A DNA stretch of 64,000 nucleotides from Mycobacterium sp. HUMS_12744610 (lineage in GTDB: Bacteria > Actinomycetota > Actinomycetes > Mycobacteriales > Mycobacteriaceae): NCBI RefSeq assembly GCF_041206865.1, contig NZ_JBGEDP010000001.1:1426001-1490000 (forward strand). The letters run 5' to 3'. This document shows positions 37,168-49,328 of this stretch, piece by piece (position 1 is the stretch's first letter; each line of letters opens with the position of its first letter). The notes beneath the pieces are model-generated. The model worked only from the letters and a program-made list of their open reading frames with translations. It was not told the origin of the DNA and did no database searches. Made by a program: the position numbers and the translations under genes.

Positions 37168-38037
37168 GTGAGCTCTGACCGACCAGCCAAACGAGAGGCG
37201 CCGCCGCCGCCGGCGCCGTTGGCGCCCCTGATCGACGCGCACACCCACCTCGACGCGTGCGGTGCCCGCGACGCCGCGGACGTGGCCGCCATCATGGACC
37301 GCGCCGCCGCCGTCGGTGTGCAGGCGGCGGTCACCATCGCCGACGACCTGGAGTCGGCGCGCTGGGTGACCCGGGCCGCCGACTGGGACCCGCGGGTCTA
37401 CGCCGCGGTTGCGCTGCACCCGACCCGCGCGGCCGCGCTGACCGACGCCGCCCGCGCCGAGATCGAGAAACTGGTGGCCCACCCCCGGGTGGTGGCCGTC
37501 GGCGAGACCGGCATGGACCTGTATTGGCCGGGGCGCCTGGACGGCTGCGCCGAGCCCGCTGCGCAGCGCGAGGCGTTCGCCTGGCACATCGACCTGGCAA
37601 AGCGGTGCGGTAAGCCGCTGATGATCCACAACCGGGACGCGGACGCCGAGGTGCTCGACGTGCTGGCGGCCGAGGGCGCGCCGGACGCGGTGATCTTCCA
37701 CTGCTTCTCGTCGGACGCCGCGATGGCCCGCCGGTGCGTGGACGCCGGTTGGCTGCTGAGCCTGTCCGGGACGGTGAGCTTCCGCAATGCCCGCGCGCTG
37801 CGCGAGGCCGTTCCCCTGATCCCGTCCGAGCAGCTGCTGGTGGAGACCGACGCGCCGTTCCTGACGCCGCACCCGCACCGGGGCTCGCCCAACGAGCCCT
37901 ACTGCCTTCCCTATACTGTTCAGGCGATCGCTGAGTTGGTGCATCGTCCGGCCGAGGAGATGGCACAACTGACCACGAGCAACGCTCGTCGGGTCTACGG
38001 GCTGGGGCCCGGCGTGGGTTCCCGTTTCGGAGATTGA
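37168..38037 (+). CDS. tatD: TatD-family metal-dependent deoxyribonuclease
   Basis: 289 residues of the amidohydrolase-like barrel. LIDAHTHLDA has the first metal-binding HxH, VGETGMDLYW the Glu, MIHNRDAD and IFHCFSSD the next His residues, and LVETDAPFLTPHP the final Asp. The family acts as 3'-5' exonuclease in DNA or RNA turnover. GTG 37168 is chosen because a -10 element sits 6 nt upstream; GTG 37162 is also in frame. The first 20 residues are Pro-rich and lacking from Rv1008. The rpfB promoter lies just after the stop. Confidence 0.9.
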   Translation: MSSDRPAKREAPPPPAPLAPLIDAHTHLDACGARDAADVAAIMDRAAAVGVQAAVTIADDLESARWVTRAADWDPRVYAAVALHPTRAAALTDAARAEIEKLVAHPRVVAVGETGMDLYWPGRLDGCAEPAAQREAFAWHIDLAKRCGKPLMIHNRDADAEVLDVLAAEGAPDAVIFHCFSSDAAMARRCVDAGWLLSLSGTVSFRNARALREAVPLIPSEQLLVETDAPFLTPHPHRGSPNEPYCLPYTVQAIAELVHRPAEEMAQLTTSNARRVYGLGPGVGSRFGD

Positions 38038-38060
38038 CGAAACGGACACGCGCCCCGGAG

Positions 38061-38089
38061 TTGCTCAACAGTGGCCGGTTCGTTACCGT
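38061..38089 (+). promoter_or_regulatory. Predicted rpfB promoter
   Basis: TTGCTC (38061-38066) and TACCGT (38084-38089) are separated by exactly 17 nt. Transcription would begin near 38096, giving a leader of about 90 nt before the TTG start. Confidence 0.55.
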
Positions 38090-38105
38090 CTTGTGATCAT
38101 ACGGG

Positions 38106-38121
38106 TGGGCCTCTGGGCCCA
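38106..38121 (+). terminator. Terminator-like hairpin in the rpfB leader
   Basis: TGGGCC-TCTG-GGCCCA forms a 6-bp stem and is followed by TTTGTCATTT, an interrupted T-run that is rare in mycobacteria. It lies between the predicted promoter and rpfB. An RNA switch controlling the rpfB-ksgA-ispE operon has been described in M. tuberculosis; this is likely its counterpart. Confidence 0.6.
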
Positions 38122-38170
38122 TTTGTCATTTCAGGTGTCAGGTGAATTAGGTCGTTGAAGTGCTTACTGA

Positions 38171-40233
<2,063 letters not shown>

Positions 40234-40315
40234 GTCGCGCGTCGCCAGGCGGCGTCATGGCGTGTGGTTGGGCGGTGGCAGCGATAGTCTGCTGCGGTGG
40301 CTGACGTGACCGACG

Positions 40316-41266
40316 ATGTCTGAGGGCAATACCGCCGCGCAGTGGGTTCCGACGGGTTCGGTCACCGTTCGGGTGCCCGGCAAGGTCAACCTCTACCTGG
40401 CCGTCGGCGATCGCCGCGCGGACGGCTATCACGAGCTGACGACGGTGTTCCAGGCGGTCTCGCTGATCGACGAGGTGACGGTGCGCAACGCCGATGTGCT
40501 CTCGCTCGAGCTCGTCGGCGAGGGCGCCGACACGCTGCCCGCCGACGAGCGCAACCTGGCCTGGCGGGCGGCCGAGCTGATGGCCGAACACGTGGGCCGG
40601 GCTCCGGACGTCTCGATCCTGATCGACAAGACCATCCCGGTGGCCGGAGGCATGGCCGGCGGCAGCGCGGACGCGGCGGCGGTGCTAGTCGCGATGAACT
40701 CGCTGTGGGAGCTGGGCGTGCCCCGCCGTGACCTGCGCATGCTGGCCGCCCAGCTGGGCAGCGACGTGCCGTTCGCACTGCACGGCGGCACCGCGCTGGG
40801 CACGGGCCGCGGCGAGGAGCTGGCCACGGTGCTGTCCCGGAACACCTTCCACTGGGTGTTGGGGTTCGCCGACGCCGGGCTGTCCACTCCGGCGGTGTTC
40901 GCCGAGCTCGACCGGCTCAGGGCCGCCGGGGACCCCCCCCGACTCGCCGAGCCCGGCCCGGTGCTGGCGGCGCTGGCCGCGGGCGATCCCGCCGGGCTGG
41001 CACCGTTGCTGGGCAACGAGATGCAGGCGGCCGCGGTGAGTTTGCAGCCGGCCCTGCGGCGTGCGCTGCGCGCCGGGGTGGAGGCCGGCGCCCTAGCGGG
41101 CCTGGTGTCCGGCTCGGGCCCCACGTGCGCGTTCCTGTGCGCCTCGGCGAGCTCGGCGGTCGACGTCGGCGCCCAGCTGGCGGGGGCGGGCGTGTGCCGC
41201 ACCGTGCGCGTCGCCAGCGGCCCGGTGCTCGGCGCCCGCGTGGTGCCGGCGCCCACCGAGGTGTGA
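40316..41266 (+). CDS. ispE: 4-diphosphocytidyl-2-C-methyl-D-erythritol kinase
   Basis: 316 residues of the GHMP kinase family. [20 protein letters not shown] is the N-terminal substrate block, [15 protein letters not shown] is the ATP-binding GHMP loop, and [10 protein letters not shown] is the C-terminal motif 3. It phosphorylates CDP-methylerythritol in the non-mevalonate isoprenoid pathway. ATG 40316 is used; a later start matching MPTGSV of M. tuberculosis would shorten it by about ten residues. There is an 82-nt gap after ksgA, so co-transcription is likely. Confidence 0.95.
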   Translation: MSEGNTAAQWVPTGSVTVRVPGKVNLYLAVGDRRADGYHELTTVFQAVSLIDEVTVRNADVLSLELVGEGADTLPADERNLAWRAAELMAEHVGRAPDVSILIDKTIPVAGGMAGGSADAAAVLVAMNSLWELGVPRRDLRMLAAQLGSDVPFALHGGTALGTGRGEELATVLSRNTFHWVLGFADAGLSTPAVFAELDRLRAAGDPPRLAEPGPVLAALAAGDPAGLAPLLGNEMQAAAVSLQPALRRALRAGVEAGALAGLVSGSGPTCAFLCASASSAVDVGAQLAGAGVCRTVRVASGPVLGARVVPAPTEV

Positions 41267-41291
41267 GATCAAACCGAAACGCCGCAAGAGT

Positions 41292-41320
41292 TTGGAGGTT
41301 ACTTAAGAGGAGTTTAAGAT
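41292..41320 (+). promoter_or_regulatory. Predicted promoter upstream of pks16 and its small companion ORF
   Basis: TTGGAG (41292-41297), 17 nt, TAAGAT (41315-41320). Start of transcription would fall near 41327-41329, on or beside GTG 41329. A GAGGAG followed by ATG at 41319 overlaps the -10 and could open only an 8-codon frame; I regard that as chance. Confidence 0.5.
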
Positions 41321-41328
41321 GACTCGCG

Positions 41329-41544
41329 GTGACCTACAGCGGTAAGCAGAACCCCTTCATCCGGTCGTCCGCCCTGCGCGTGGGCGGACGGGCTGCGGCC
41401 GCGCGCGGGGTCGTCCCATCACCGCTTCGAGACCTAACCGCTGCCCAACTGTGCTCGCGCGCCTGCTACCACGTGGCGTTCGGCGAGCGGACTATGGAAT
41501 TCCGGGCCCTGGGTGAAGTGCCGGAACCGAGGAGGCTTCTGTGA
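41329..41544 (+). CDS. Small leaderless ORF coupled to pks16
   Basis: 71 residues from GTG 41329, arginine/alanine-rich, with no recognised motif. Two signs support it: the predicted transcript starts at or within 2 nt of the GTG, and its TGA (41542-41544) overlaps the pks16 GTG (41541) as GTGA. It sits where Rv1012 lies in M. tuberculosis. It could be a real small protein or a translated leader that delivers ribosomes to pks16. Confidence 0.45.
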   Translation: MTYSGKQNPFIRSSALRVGGRAAAARGVVPSPLRDLTAAQLCSRACYHVAFGERTMEFRALGEVPEPRRLL

Positions 41545-43175
41545 GCAGGTTTACCGAGAAGATGTACCGGAACGCCCAAACCGCGACGACGGGCATGGTC
41601 ACCGGCGAACCCCACGAACCCGTCCGGCACACCTGGGGCGAGGTTCACGAGCGGGCACGTCGCATCGCGGGCGGTCTGGCCGCCGCCGGCATCGGCCTCG
41701 GCGACGCGGTGGGCGTGCTCGCCGGCTTCCCGGTGGAGATCGCCCCGACGGCGCAGGGCCTGTGGATGCGTGGGGCCAGCCTGACGATGCTGCACCAGCC
41801 CACGCCGCGCACCGACCTGGCCGTGTGGGCCCACGACACGCTGACCGTCATCGGCATGATCGAGGCCAAGGCCGTCATCGTCTCCGAGCCCTTCCTGGTG
41901 GCCATTCCGGTGCTCGAGGAGAAGGGCGTCAAGGTCCTGACCGTCGCCGACCTGCTGGCGTCGGACCCGACCGACCCCGTCGAGGTCGGCGAGGACGACC
42001 TGGCGCTGATGCAGCTGACGTCCGGATCCACCGGTTCGCCCAAGGCCGTCCAGATCACCCATCGCAACATCTACTCCAATGCCGAGGCGATGTTCATCGG
42101 CGCCCAGTACGACGTCGACAAGGACGTCATGGTCAGCTGGCTGCCCTGCTTCCACGACATGGGCATGGTCGGGTTCCTGACCATCCCGATGTACTTCGGC
42201 GCGGAGCTGATCAAGGTCACGCCGATGGACTTCCTGCGCGACACGCTGCTGTGGGCCAAGCTGATCGACAAATACAAGGGCACCATGACCGCGGCGCCCA
42301 ACTTCGCCTACGCCCTGCTGGCCAAGCGGTTGCGCCGCAACGCCAAGCCGGGCGATTTCGACCTGTCCACGCTGCGTTTCGCGCTGTCCGGCGCCGAGCC
42401 GGTCGAGCCGGCCGACGTCGAGGACCTGCTGGACGCGGGCCGCCCGTTCGGGCTACGGTCCTCGGCGATCCTGCCGGCCTACGGCATGGCCGAGACGACG
42501 CTGGCCGTCTCGTTCTCGGAGTGCAACGCCGGCCTGGTCGTCGACGAGGTCGACGCCGACCTTCTGGCCGCGCTGCGCCGGGCCGTGCCCGCCAGCAAGG
42601 GCAACACCCGGCGGCTGGCCACGCTCGGTCCGCTGCTGAAGGGCCTCGAGGCCCGCATCGTCGACGACGACGGTAACGTGATGCCCCCGCGCGGCGTCGG
42701 TGTCATCGAACTGCGGGGCGAGTCGCTGACGCCCGGCTACCTGACTATGGGCGGGTTCATCCCCGCCCAGGACGAACACGGCTGGTATGACACCGGCGAC
42801 CTCGGCTACCTCACCGACGAGGGCCACGTCGTGGTGTGCGGCCGCGTCAAGGACGTAATCATCATGGCGGGCCGCAACATCTACCCCACCGACATCGAGC
42901 GTGCCGCCGGCCGCGTCGACGGGGTGCGGCCCGGGTGTGCGGTCGCGGTGCGCCTGGACGCCGGCCACTCCCGCGAGACGTTCGCGGTCGCCGTCGAGTC
43001 CAACGCGTGGCAGGACCCGGCCGAGGTGCGCCGCATCGAGCACCAGGTCGCCCACGAGGTGGTGGCCGAGGTCGACGTCCGGCCACGCAACGTCGTGGTG
43101 CTGGGCCCGGGCACCATCCCGAAGACCCCGTCGGGCAAGCTGCGCCGGTCCAACTCCGTCACGCTGGTCACCTAG
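41541..43175 (+). CDS. pks16: Fatty acyl-AMP/CoA ligase-like enzyme (Pks16)
   Basis: 544 residues of the ANL adenylating superfamily, not a polyketide synthase. [20 protein letters not shown] is the AMP-binding P-loop; SGAEPVEP and [17 protein letters not shown] are the next motifs; YDTGDLGYL and [16 protein letters not shown] lead into the C-terminal domain with [10 protein letters not shown] holding the catalytic Lys. The layout favours the FadD/FAAL type that activates fatty acids. A GAGGAGG ribosome site lies upstream of GTG 41541, in addition to coupling with the small ORF. The stop is 14 nt from the convergent pth. Confidence 0.9.
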   Translation: MSRFTEKMYRNAQTATTGMVTGEPHEPVRHTWGEVHERARRIAGGLAAAGIGLGDAVGVLAGFPVEIAPTAQGLWMRGASLTMLHQPTPRTDLAVWAHDTLTVIGMIEAKAVIVSEPFLVAIPVLEEKGVKVLTVADLLASDPTDPVEVGEDDLALMQLTSGSTGSPKAVQITHRNIYSNAEAMFIGAQYDVDKDVMVSWLPCFHDMGMVGFLTIPMYFGAELIKVTPMDFLRDTLLWAKLIDKYKGTMTAAPNFAYALLAKRLRRNAKPGDFDLSTLRFALSGAEPVEPADVEDLLDAGRPFGLRSSAILPAYGMAETTLAVSFSECNAGLVVDEVDADLLAALRRAVPASKGNTRRLATLGPLLKGLEARIVDDDGNVMPPRGVGVIELRGESLTPGYLTMGGFIPAQDEHGWYDTGDLGYLTDEGHVVVCGRVKDVIIMAGRNIYPTDIERAAGRVDGVRPGCAVAVRLDAGHSRETFAVAVESNAWQDPAEVRRIEHQVAHEVVAEVDVRPRNVVVLGPGTIPKTPSGKLRRSNSVTLVT

Positions 43176-43189
43176 GCCGCGCGAGCGAG

Positions 43190-43765
43190 CTACCAGGCGT
43201 GGACCCGGTTCTGCGCCGCCTCCAAACCCATCTGGACGAGCAGTTCGGTCGCGTCGGCGGCCTGCTCGCAGATCGTGGGGACTTCGGCGCGTTCGGTGCT
43301 GGTGAAACTCTCCAGCACGAACGCGGCGGGGTCCTTGCGCCCGGGTGGGCGACCGATCCCCACGCGCACGCGCTGGAACTCCTTGCTCCCCAGCGCGGCG
43401 GCCACCGAGCGCAGCCCGTTGTGGCCGCCCTCGCCGCCGCCGACCTTGAGCCGGATGCGGCCGAAGTCCAGGTCGAGGTCGTCGTGGATGACGACGACGT
43501 CGGCCGGGGCCACCGAGTAGAACTTCGCCAATGGCCCGACCTGGCGGCCGGACTCGTTCATGTAACAGCGCGGCTTGGCCAGCAACACCGAATGCCCGCC
43601 CAGCCGGCCGCTGACCACTTCCGCGCCGGAACGCTTGTGCGCCTTGAACGTCGAGCCCAGTCGCGCGGCCAGCAGGTCGACAACCATGAACCCGACGTTG
43701 TGTCGGGTGCGCGCGTAGTTGTCCCCGGGGTTACCCAGGCCGACCACGAGTAGCGGTTCGGCCAC
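43190..43765 (-). CDS. pth: Peptidyl-tRNA hydrolase
   Basis: 191 residues. [20 protein letters not shown] carries the Asn and catalytic His of the family, and [31 protein letters not shown] and [13 protein letters not shown] follow in order. It releases peptides from prematurely dropped tRNAs. The gene follows rplY by 12 nt on the minus strand, as Rv1014c follows Rv1015c. Confidence 0.96.
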   Translation of the reverse strand: MAEPLLVVGLGNPGDNYARTRHNVGFMVVDLLAARLGSTFKAHKRSGAEVVSGRLGGHSVLLAKPRCYMNESGRQVGPLAKFYSVAPADVVVIHDDLDLDFGRIRLKVGGGEGGHNGLRSVAAALGSKEFQRVRVGIGRPPGRKDPAAFVLESFTSTERAEVPTICEQAADATELLVQMGLEAAQNRVHAW

Positions 43766-43777
43766 GTCCGGGGCCGC

Positions 43778-44416
43778 CTACTCGCCGGCTTCTTCTTCGA
43801 CCTCGGCCCCGGCCGCCTCGGGCTCGGCGACTTCGCCGCCGCCCTCGCTCTCCAGCTCCTCGGCGGTCGGCGCGTTTACCACGTGGGCCACCAGCAACTC
43901 GGGGTCGGAGATCAGGTTGACGCCGGCCGGCAGCGGGATCTGCCCGGCGGTGATCTGGGTACCGGGTTCGGCGCCCTCGACGGACACGGTCAGCTGCTCG
44001 GGGATCGAGGAGACGTCGGCTTCGATTTCGACGCTGTTGACTTCGTGCCGCACCAGGGTGCCGGGCGCGGCATCGCCCTGCACCTCGACGTTGACCTCGA
44101 CGACGACCTTCTCGCCGCGACGCACGACGACCAGGTCGGCGTGCTGGATGGTGCGGCGGATGGGGTGCACGTCGAGCGCCTTGGTCAGGGCCAGCTGTTC
44201 GGTGCCCTCGATGTCGAGGGTGAGGACGGCGTTGGTGCCCGCGTGGCGCAGCACGGCCGCGTAGTCGTGGCCGGGCAGTTCCAGGTGCTGCGGGTCGGTG
44301 CCGTGACCGTAGAGAACGGCCGGGATCCTGCCTTCGCGGCGGGCTCGCCGGGACGCGCCCTTGCCGGTCTCGGTCCGCCTCGTGACCGCCAGTTGATTGG
44401 CCGGTGCCTTAGCCAT
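43778..44416 (-). CDS. rplY: 50S ribosomal protein L25/general stress protein Ctc
   Basis: 212 residues. The N-terminal L25 domain (about 8-95: [20 protein letters not shown]) binds 5S rRNA; a C-terminal TL5-type beta domain follows (about 100-185), then an acidic Glu-rich tail. ATG 44416 has a CAGGAGCG ribosome site. The upstream gap of 140 nt to the SDR gene probably holds its own promoter. Confidence 0.95.
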   Translation of the reverse strand: MAKAPANQLAVTRRTETGKGASRRARREGRIPAVLYGHGTDPQHLELPGHDYAAVLRHAGTNAVLTLDIEGTEQLALTKALDVHPIRRTIQHADLVVVRRGEKVVVEVNVEVQGDAAPGTLVRHEVNSVEIEADVSSIPEQLTVSVEGAEPGTQITAGQIPLPAGVNLISDPELLVAHVVNAPTAEELESEGGGEVAEPEAAGAEVEEEAGE

Positions 44417-44556
44417 GATGTCGCTCCTGTGTGCTCGTTACCCAGTTCCAGGGCACGGCCAGGGTCGCGACTTGATGAGTCGGTCTCCGTCGATAACGGG
44501 GCCGGTTCGCCAGCCACCCTCGCCGTGACGCCCGGCCAGGTTAGCGCATCTGCGCC

Positions 44557-45426
44557 TCAGAGCGGAAATTTGACGCCGGTGAGCTGCTCGGAGAGGTCCC
44601 ACAGCGCGGTGGCCGTGGCTGCATCCCGCGCCCGGCGGCTGCGCCCCACGGGCTGCGTGCGGCCGAGGTAGCCGAACCGGGGGCCGACGAACGTGTCGCC
44701 CGGCAGGTCTTGAGACGCCGCGTACAGGGTCTGCCGGGCACCGAAGTCGGCGTCGGTGGCGACCACCCGGGTGGCGGCCGACATCACCGCGTCGCCCAGC
44801 TTGCGCCCGGTGGCCCCCTGCAGGTTGGTGTGCGAGTAGCCGGGGTGCGCCGCCAGGGCACGCAGCGGCGACCCCGCCGAGTCGAGGCGACGCTGCAGCT
44901 CGCTGGTGAACAGCAGGTTGGCCAGCTTCGACTGGCTGTAGGCCAGCCACGCCGAGTACCGGCGGTTCTTCCAGTTCAGATCGTCCAGGTCGATGCGGCC
45001 GGGCCAATGCGCCATCGAGGACACGGTGACCACGCGGTCGGTGAGCCTGGGCAGCAGCAGGTTGGTCAGCGCGAAGTGGCCGAGGTGGTTGGTGCCGATC
45101 TGGCTCTCGAAGCCGTCGGCGGTCAGCGCGTACGGCGCGGCCATGATGCCGGCGTTGTTGATCAGGACGTCGATTTTGTCGACTCCGTCGGCGAACCGGC
45201 GAACCGACGACAGATCCTGCAGGTCGAGCCGGCGCACCTCGACCGCGCCGGGAATCTCCTGCGCCGCGGCCTCGCCCTTGGCGGTGTTGCGGACGGCCAT
45301 GACGATCTCGGCGCCCCTGCGGGCCAGCTCGCGGGCCGTCACCGCCCCCAGCCCGCTGTTGGCGCCGGTGACGACGACGGTGCGTCCGGCGAACGAGAGA
45401 AGGTCTGCTGCGGTCCAGTCGGCCAT
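44557..45426 (-). CDS. Short-chain dehydrogenase/reductase
   Basis: 289 residues. [20 protein letters not shown] is the NAD(P)-binding loop, NNAGIM the conserved asparagine block, VSSMA the catalytic Ser and YSQSK the Tyr-x3-Lys. The layout resembles retinol-dehydrogenase-like SDRs of mycobacteria. Substrate unknown. The start lies 23 nt after the lpqT stop, so it is probably co-transcribed. M. tuberculosis has no SDR at this place, so this is a lineage-specific insertion or a loss there. Confidence 0.88.
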   Translation of the reverse strand: MADWTAADLLSFAGRTVVVTGANSGLGAVTARELARRGAEIVMAVRNTAKGEAAAQEIPGAVEVRRLDLQDLSSVRRFADGVDKIDVLINNAGIMAAPYALTADGFESQIGTNHLGHFALTNLLLPRLTDRVVTVSSMAHWPGRIDLDDLNWKNRRYSAWLAYSQSKLANLLFTSELQRRLDSAGSPLRALAAHPGYSHTNLQGATGRKLGDAVMSAATRVVATDADFGARQTLYAASQDLPGDTFVGPRFGYLGRTQPVGRSRRARDAATATALWDLSEQLTGVKFPL

Positions 45427-45449
45427 GGCTAACTACCTTACGGCCGGGA

Positions 45450-46100
45450 TCACTTCGTCGCGACGACGAAGCCGTGGATGATCGCCTCGATGTCGGACGA
45501 CTCCGCGACCGCCCGGTCGGCCAGGCTGGTGACGGTGAGCTGGACCAGGTAGCGCTGATTCGCCGGTGGCGGACCGGTGGGGAACACCACCCGGTTGTAG
45601 CCGTGCAGCCGTACGCCGCCGGCGACGTAGCTGCCCTGGATCATCGACGACGGAAAGCCGTTGAAGTCCGCCGTCGAGGCGTCCAGTTGCTTGAAGTCGC
45701 GGGCCATCTGGGCGTCGGCGTTGCTGTGCTTGACCGCTTCGGCGGGGTTGAACTCGCCGCGCAGTTTGAACACCATCAGCATAGCCATCGGATACTCACC
45801 GCCCTTGGAGATCGTCTCCGTGCCCGGCGTGGCCTTGGGATCGTTGAACGGCGCCCAACCCGGCGGCGTGGGAATGGACACCGTCAGGTCGGTGAGGGTG
45901 TCGGGTGCCACCTGCTGGCCGGCGACGCCGATGCTCTGCAAGTACTGCGACAGGGGGACGGCGTTCGCGGCCGTCGTGGTGGCGCTGGTGGTCGAGGTGG
46001 TCGACAGGATCGAGCGGAAGTCGGTGGGCTTCGGTGCGCAGGCCGCCGCGGCCGGCGCCAGGGCGACCACCGCGAGAAGCCGGATCGCCCGTGCTCTCAC
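45450..46100 (-). CDS. lpqT: Lipoprotein LpqT
   Basis: 216 residues. The signal peptide ends AAAACAP with the lipidated Cys, followed by a Ser/Thr linker and a compact domain (LTVSIPTPPGWAPFNDP, RYLVQLTVTSLADRAV) of the LpqN/LpqT family. LpqT is an envelope lipoprotein; relatives bind MmpL-related partners. GTG 46100 overlaps the TGA of the ArsC-like gene as GTGA, so the two are coupled. It matches Rv1016c. Confidence 0.9.
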   Translation of the reverse strand: MRARAIRLLAVVALAPAAAACAPKPTDFRSILSTTSTTSATTTAANAVPLSQYLQSIGVAGQQVAPDTLTDLTVSIPTPPGWAPFNDPKATPGTETISKGGEYPMAMLMVFKLRGEFNPAEAVKHSNADAQMARDFKQLDASTADFNGFPSSMIQGSYVAGGVRLHGYNRVVFPTGPPPANQRYLVQLTVTSLADRAVAESSDIEAIIHGFVVATK

Positions 46101-46453
46101 AGAATCTCGCGGACCGCGTCGATCGGCCGGGCGAGCCGCGTGCCCTTCGCCGTGACGACGAACGGCCGCTCGATCAGGATGGGGTATTGGGCCATGGCGT
46201 CGAGCAACCGGTCGTCGGTCGCGTCGGCGAGGCCCAGTTCGGCGTGCAGCGCTTCGCGCTTGCGCACCGCGGTGCGCACGTCGATGCCCGCCTCCCGGAT
46301 CATCGCCGCCAGCTCCTCGCGCGACGGCGGGTTCTTCAGGTACTCGACGATCGTCGGTTCGAAACCGTTGTCCGCCAGCAGCTCCAGCGTCTTGCGGGAT
46401 GTGCTGCACCGGGGATTGTGGTAGACGGTGGCTTTTTTCGCCTCGGCACCCAT
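46097..46453 (-). CDS. ArsC-family thioredoxin-fold reductase
   Basis: 118 residues. VYHNPRCSTSRKTLELL holds the catalytic Cys near residue 16, and the C-terminal PILIERPFVV matches the arsenate reductase/YffB family. The class uses glutathione or mycothiol-linked electrons to reduce arsenate, or has unknown redox roles (YffB type). No arsenic genes are nearby. It abuts prsA with no gap and overlaps lpqT, so it is fully embedded in that operon. M. tuberculosis lacks it at this place. Confidence 0.87.
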   Translation of the reverse strand: MGAEAKKATVYHNPRCSTSRKTLELLADNGFEPTIVEYLKNPPSREELAAMIREAGIDVRTAVRKREALHAELGLADATDDRLLDAMAQYPILIERPFVVTAKGTRLARPIDAVREIL

Positions 46454-47434
46454 CTAGGCGTCCCCGTCGAAAAGTCCTGTGACTGAGCCGTTCTCGAAGA
46501 CGGCGCGGATGGTGCTGGCCAGCAGCGGCGCGATGGACAGCACGGTCAGCTGCGGGAACCGCTTGTTCTCGTCGATCGGGAGCGTGTTGGTCACGATCAC
46601 CTCGCGGGCGCCGCAGCCGGCCAGCCGTTCGGCGGCCGGGTCCGAGAGCACGCCGTGGGTCGCCGCGATGATCACGTCGGTGGCGCCGTCGTCGTGCAAC
46701 AGTTTGACCGCGCCGGCGACGGTGCCACCGGTGTCGATCATGTCGTCGATCAGCACGCAGGTGCGGCCGGCCACCTCGCCGACCACGCGGTTGGACACGA
46801 CCTGGTTGGGCACCCGCGGGTCGCGAGTCTTGTGGATGAACGCGAGCGGAGCCCCGCCGAGCGCGTCGGCCCACTTCTCGGCGATGCGCACCCGGCCCGA
46901 GTCGGGGGAGACCACCACCATGTCGCCGCCGGGATAGTTGTCCTTGATGTAGGCGGTCAGCAGGTGCTGGCCGCGCATGTGGTCGACGGGTCCGTCGAAG
47001 AATCCCTGGATCTGGTCGGTGTGCAGGTCGACGGAGACGATCCGGTCGGCGCCCGCGGTCTTGAGCAGGTCGGCCACCAGCCGCGCCGAGATCGGCTCGC
47101 GGCCGCGGTGCTTCTTGTCCTGGCGGGCGTAGGGGTAGAACGGCATGACGGCGGTGATCCGCTTGGCACTGCCCCGCTTGAGCGCGTCGATCATGATCAG
47201 CTGTTCCATCAGCCAGGTGTTCACCGGCATCGGGCACGACTGCAGGACGAACGCGTCGCAGCCGCGCACCGACTCGTTGAACCGCACGAAGATCTCGCCG
47301 TTGGCGAACTCCCGCGCGACCTGCGCGGTGACGTGGACGTCGAGCTCTTTGGCCACCTGCTCGGCCAGCTCGGGATGCGCACGGCCGGAGAAGAGCATCA
47401 GGTTCTTGCGGTTATCGGTCCAGTCGTGGCTCAC
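46454..47434 (-). CDS. prsA: Ribose-phosphate pyrophosphokinase
   Basis: 326 residues. NGEIFVRFNESVRGCD, MPFYPYARQDKKHRGREP (ATP-binding loop), VDLHTDQIQGFF and the PRPP-binding CVLIDDMIDTGGT are in order. It makes PRPP, the donor for nucleotides, His, Trp and the arabinan donor DPA of the mycobacterial wall. GTG 47434 agrees with Rv1017c. It lies 103 nt after glmU, consistent with one transcript. Confidence 0.96.
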   Translation of the reverse strand: MSHDWTDNRKNLMLFSGRAHPELAEQVAKELDVHVTAQVAREFANGEIFVRFNESVRGCDAFVLQSCPMPVNTWLMEQLIMIDALKRGSAKRITAVMPFYPYARQDKKHRGREPISARLVADLLKTAGADRIVSVDLHTDQIQGFFDGPVDHMRGQHLLTAYIKDNYPGGDMVVVSPDSGRVRIAEKWADALGGAPLAFIHKTRDPRVPNQVVSNRVVGEVAGRTCVLIDDMIDTGGTVAGAVKLLHDDGATDVIIAATHGVLSDPAAERLAGCGAREVIVTNTLPIDENKRFPQLTVLSIAPLLASTIRAVFENGSVTGLFDGDA

Positions 47435-47537
47435 GGTGCTGCCCCCGCCGTTCGGGATCGAATTGGAAGAAGCCCCATCGTACGTAGCGAGGGGGACCGA
47501 GATGTGGACGGGTTGCCAGGAAACGAACTCACCGTGT

Positions 47538-49016
47538 CTATTCGGGCTCGGATGTCTGACCGGTGCGGGCGGCGGCCTCGTCCGCGGCCCGCGCGGCCGC
47601 GCTGCCGGGCCGCTTGCGCCGCACCCAGCCTTCGATGTTGCGCTGCGGCCCCGCCGAGACCGCCAGCGCCCCCGGCGGGACGTCTTCGCGCACCACGGTG
47701 CCGGCGCCGGTGTAGGCGCCGTCGCCGACCGTCACCGGGGCCACGAACATGGTGTCCGACCCGGTGCGCACGTGCGAGCCGATGGTGGTGCGCCGTTTGG
47801 ATTCGCCGTCGTAATTGACGAACACGCTGGACGCGCCGATGTTGCTGTGCTCGCCGATCTCGGCGTCGCCGACGTAGGTCAGGTGCGGAACCTTGGTGCC
47901 GGCGCCGATCGTGGAGTTCTTGACTTCGACGAAAGCGCCCAGCTTGCCGTCGGCTCCCAGCACGGTGCCGGGCCGCAGATACGTGTAGGGCCCCACCATC
48001 GCGCCGTCGCCGATCGAGGACTCCGAGCCGTGGGTGCGCACCACCGACGCGCCGTCACCGACGCTCACGTCGGTCAGCGTGGTGTCCGGGCCGAGGACGC
48101 AGCGCCCGCCGACCCGGGTGCGGCCCAGCAGCTGGGTCCCGGGCTGGATGACGGTGTCGCGGCCGATCGTGACGTCCACGTCGATCCAGGTGCTGGCGGG
48201 ATCGACGACCGTCACACCGGCCATCTGGTGGGCGGCGACGATGCGGCGGTTGAACTCGGCGCCCAGTTCGGCGAGCTGGACACGGTTGTTCACCCCGGCC
48301 ACCAGCGCGGCATCGTCGACGTGCCGGGCGTGCACGGCCCGGCCGTCGCGGCGCAGGATGGCGACGACGTCGGTGAGGTAGAGCTCCTGCTGGGCGTTGT
48401 CGGAGCTCAGCCGGCTCAGAGCCCAGCGCAACGCCCCGATGTCGAAGGCGTAGACGCCCGCGTTGACCTCGTGGATCTCCCGTTGGGACGGTGTCGCGTC
48501 GGCGTGCTCGACGATCGCCGTCACCTCGTCGTCCTGGGTGCGCAGGATCCGCCCGTAGCCGCTGGGATCGCCGATCGTGGTGGTCAGCACCGTGACCGCG
48601 GGCTGGTATTCGAGCCCGGCCGCGCCGTGCGCGGCGACCAGGTCCGCCAGGGTGTCGGCGTCCAGCAGCGGCGTGTCCCCGGAGGTGACCACGACGATGC
48701 CGGCGTACTCGTCGGGCAGGGCGGCCAGCCCGCACAGGGTGGCATGCCCGGTGCCCAGCGGCCGGTCCTGCAGCGCCACGTCGATCGGGCGCCCGAAGCT
48801 CTCGGCCAGCTCGGCGACCTGCGGTTCGATGCGCTGGTGGTCGTGGCCCAGCACCACGACCAGGTGCCGGGGCGCCACCTTGGCGATCGCGTGCAGCGAA
48901 TGCGCCAGCATGCTGCGCCCGGCGATCGTGTGCAGCACCTTGGGGGTGTCCGACCGCATGCGGGTGCCGGCTCCGGCCGCCAGAACCAGGACCGCGATGT
49001 CACCACGAAACGACAT
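47538..49016 (-). CDS. glmU: Bifunctional GlcNAc-1-P uridyltransferase/GlcN-1-P acetyltransferase
   Basis: 492 residues. The N-terminal nucleotidyltransferase starts [20 protein letters not shown] (UTP-binding loop), with [12 protein letters not shown] and VTSGDTPLL following. From about residue 265 a left-handed beta-helix runs to the end, with [21 protein letters not shown] and [13 protein letters not shown] around the acetyl-transfer site. It makes UDP-GlcNAc for peptidoglycan and the arabinogalactan linker. ATG 49016 has GGAGA upstream; the open frame to 49118 has no protein-like character. Confidence 0.96.
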   Translation of the reverse strand: MSFRGDIAVLVLAAGAGTRMRSDTPKVLHTIAGRSMLAHSLHAIAKVAPRHLVVVLGHDHQRIEPQVAELAESFGRPIDVALQDRPLGTGHATLCGLAALPDEYAGIVVVTSGDTPLLDADTLADLVAAHGAAGLEYQPAVTVLTTTIGDPSGYGRILRTQDDEVTAIVEHADATPSQREIHEVNAGVYAFDIGALRWALSRLSSDNAQQELYLTDVVAILRRDGRAVHARHVDDAALVAGVNNRVQLAELGAEFNRRIVAAHQMAGVTVVDPASTWIDVDVTIGRDTVIQPGTQLLGRTRVGGRCVLGPDTTLTDVSVGDGASVVRTHGSESSIGDGAMVGPYTYLRPGTVLGADGKLGAFVEVKNSTIGAGTKVPHLTYVGDAEIGEHSNIGASSVFVNYDGESKRRTTIGSHVRTGSDTMFVAPVTVGDGAYTGAGTVVREDVPPGALAVSAGPQRNIEGWVRRKRPGSAAARAADEAAARTGQTSEPE

Positions 49017-49149
49017 GAACTCTCCTAGAACCCTCGGCGCGCGAGCCGCGGGTGCCTCCCGCTCGCGAGCGTGCGTGTCTGTGCCGCGACACGCCGTCAA
49101 GCGTGGCATTTCGTGCACGCTCGCGGCAAAGGGCGGGGGCTTTTCGGGG

Positions 49150-49221
49150 CTCCGTCGCCAGGACTCGAACCTGAACTATCTGAACCAAAATCAGAGGTGC
49201 TGCCGATTACACCACGACGGA
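49150..49221 (-). tRNA. tRNA-Gln (UUG)
   Basis: Read on the minus strand it has a 7-bp acceptor stem TCCGTCG/CGACGGA, D-loop GTGTAATCGGCAGCAC, anticodon stem TCTGA/TCAGA with loop TTTTGGT (anticodon TTG), and T-arm loop GGTTCGAGTCC. The discriminator base is G, usual for Gln. CCA is not encoded. It lies upstream of glmU in the same orientation. Confidence 0.93.
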
Positions 49222-49328
49222 CCGCACACCGCGGCGACCACACGAGACCGCGCCCCCCAAACTCTAGACAATGCGGGCACCGGTTGTGGAACCGAGCCAA
49301 ACGCCGCCGTACGGGACCGGCAAACCGA

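Noticed and set aside
41319..41345. 8-codon leader peptide with GAGGAG ribosome site before pks16
   Set aside because: Its ATG overlaps the predicted -10 TAAGAT, so it would be mostly upstream of the transcript.
41541..43175. Polyketide synthase, as the name pks16 implies
   Set aside because: Only an adenylating (ANL) domain is present; no KS, AT or ACP motifs.
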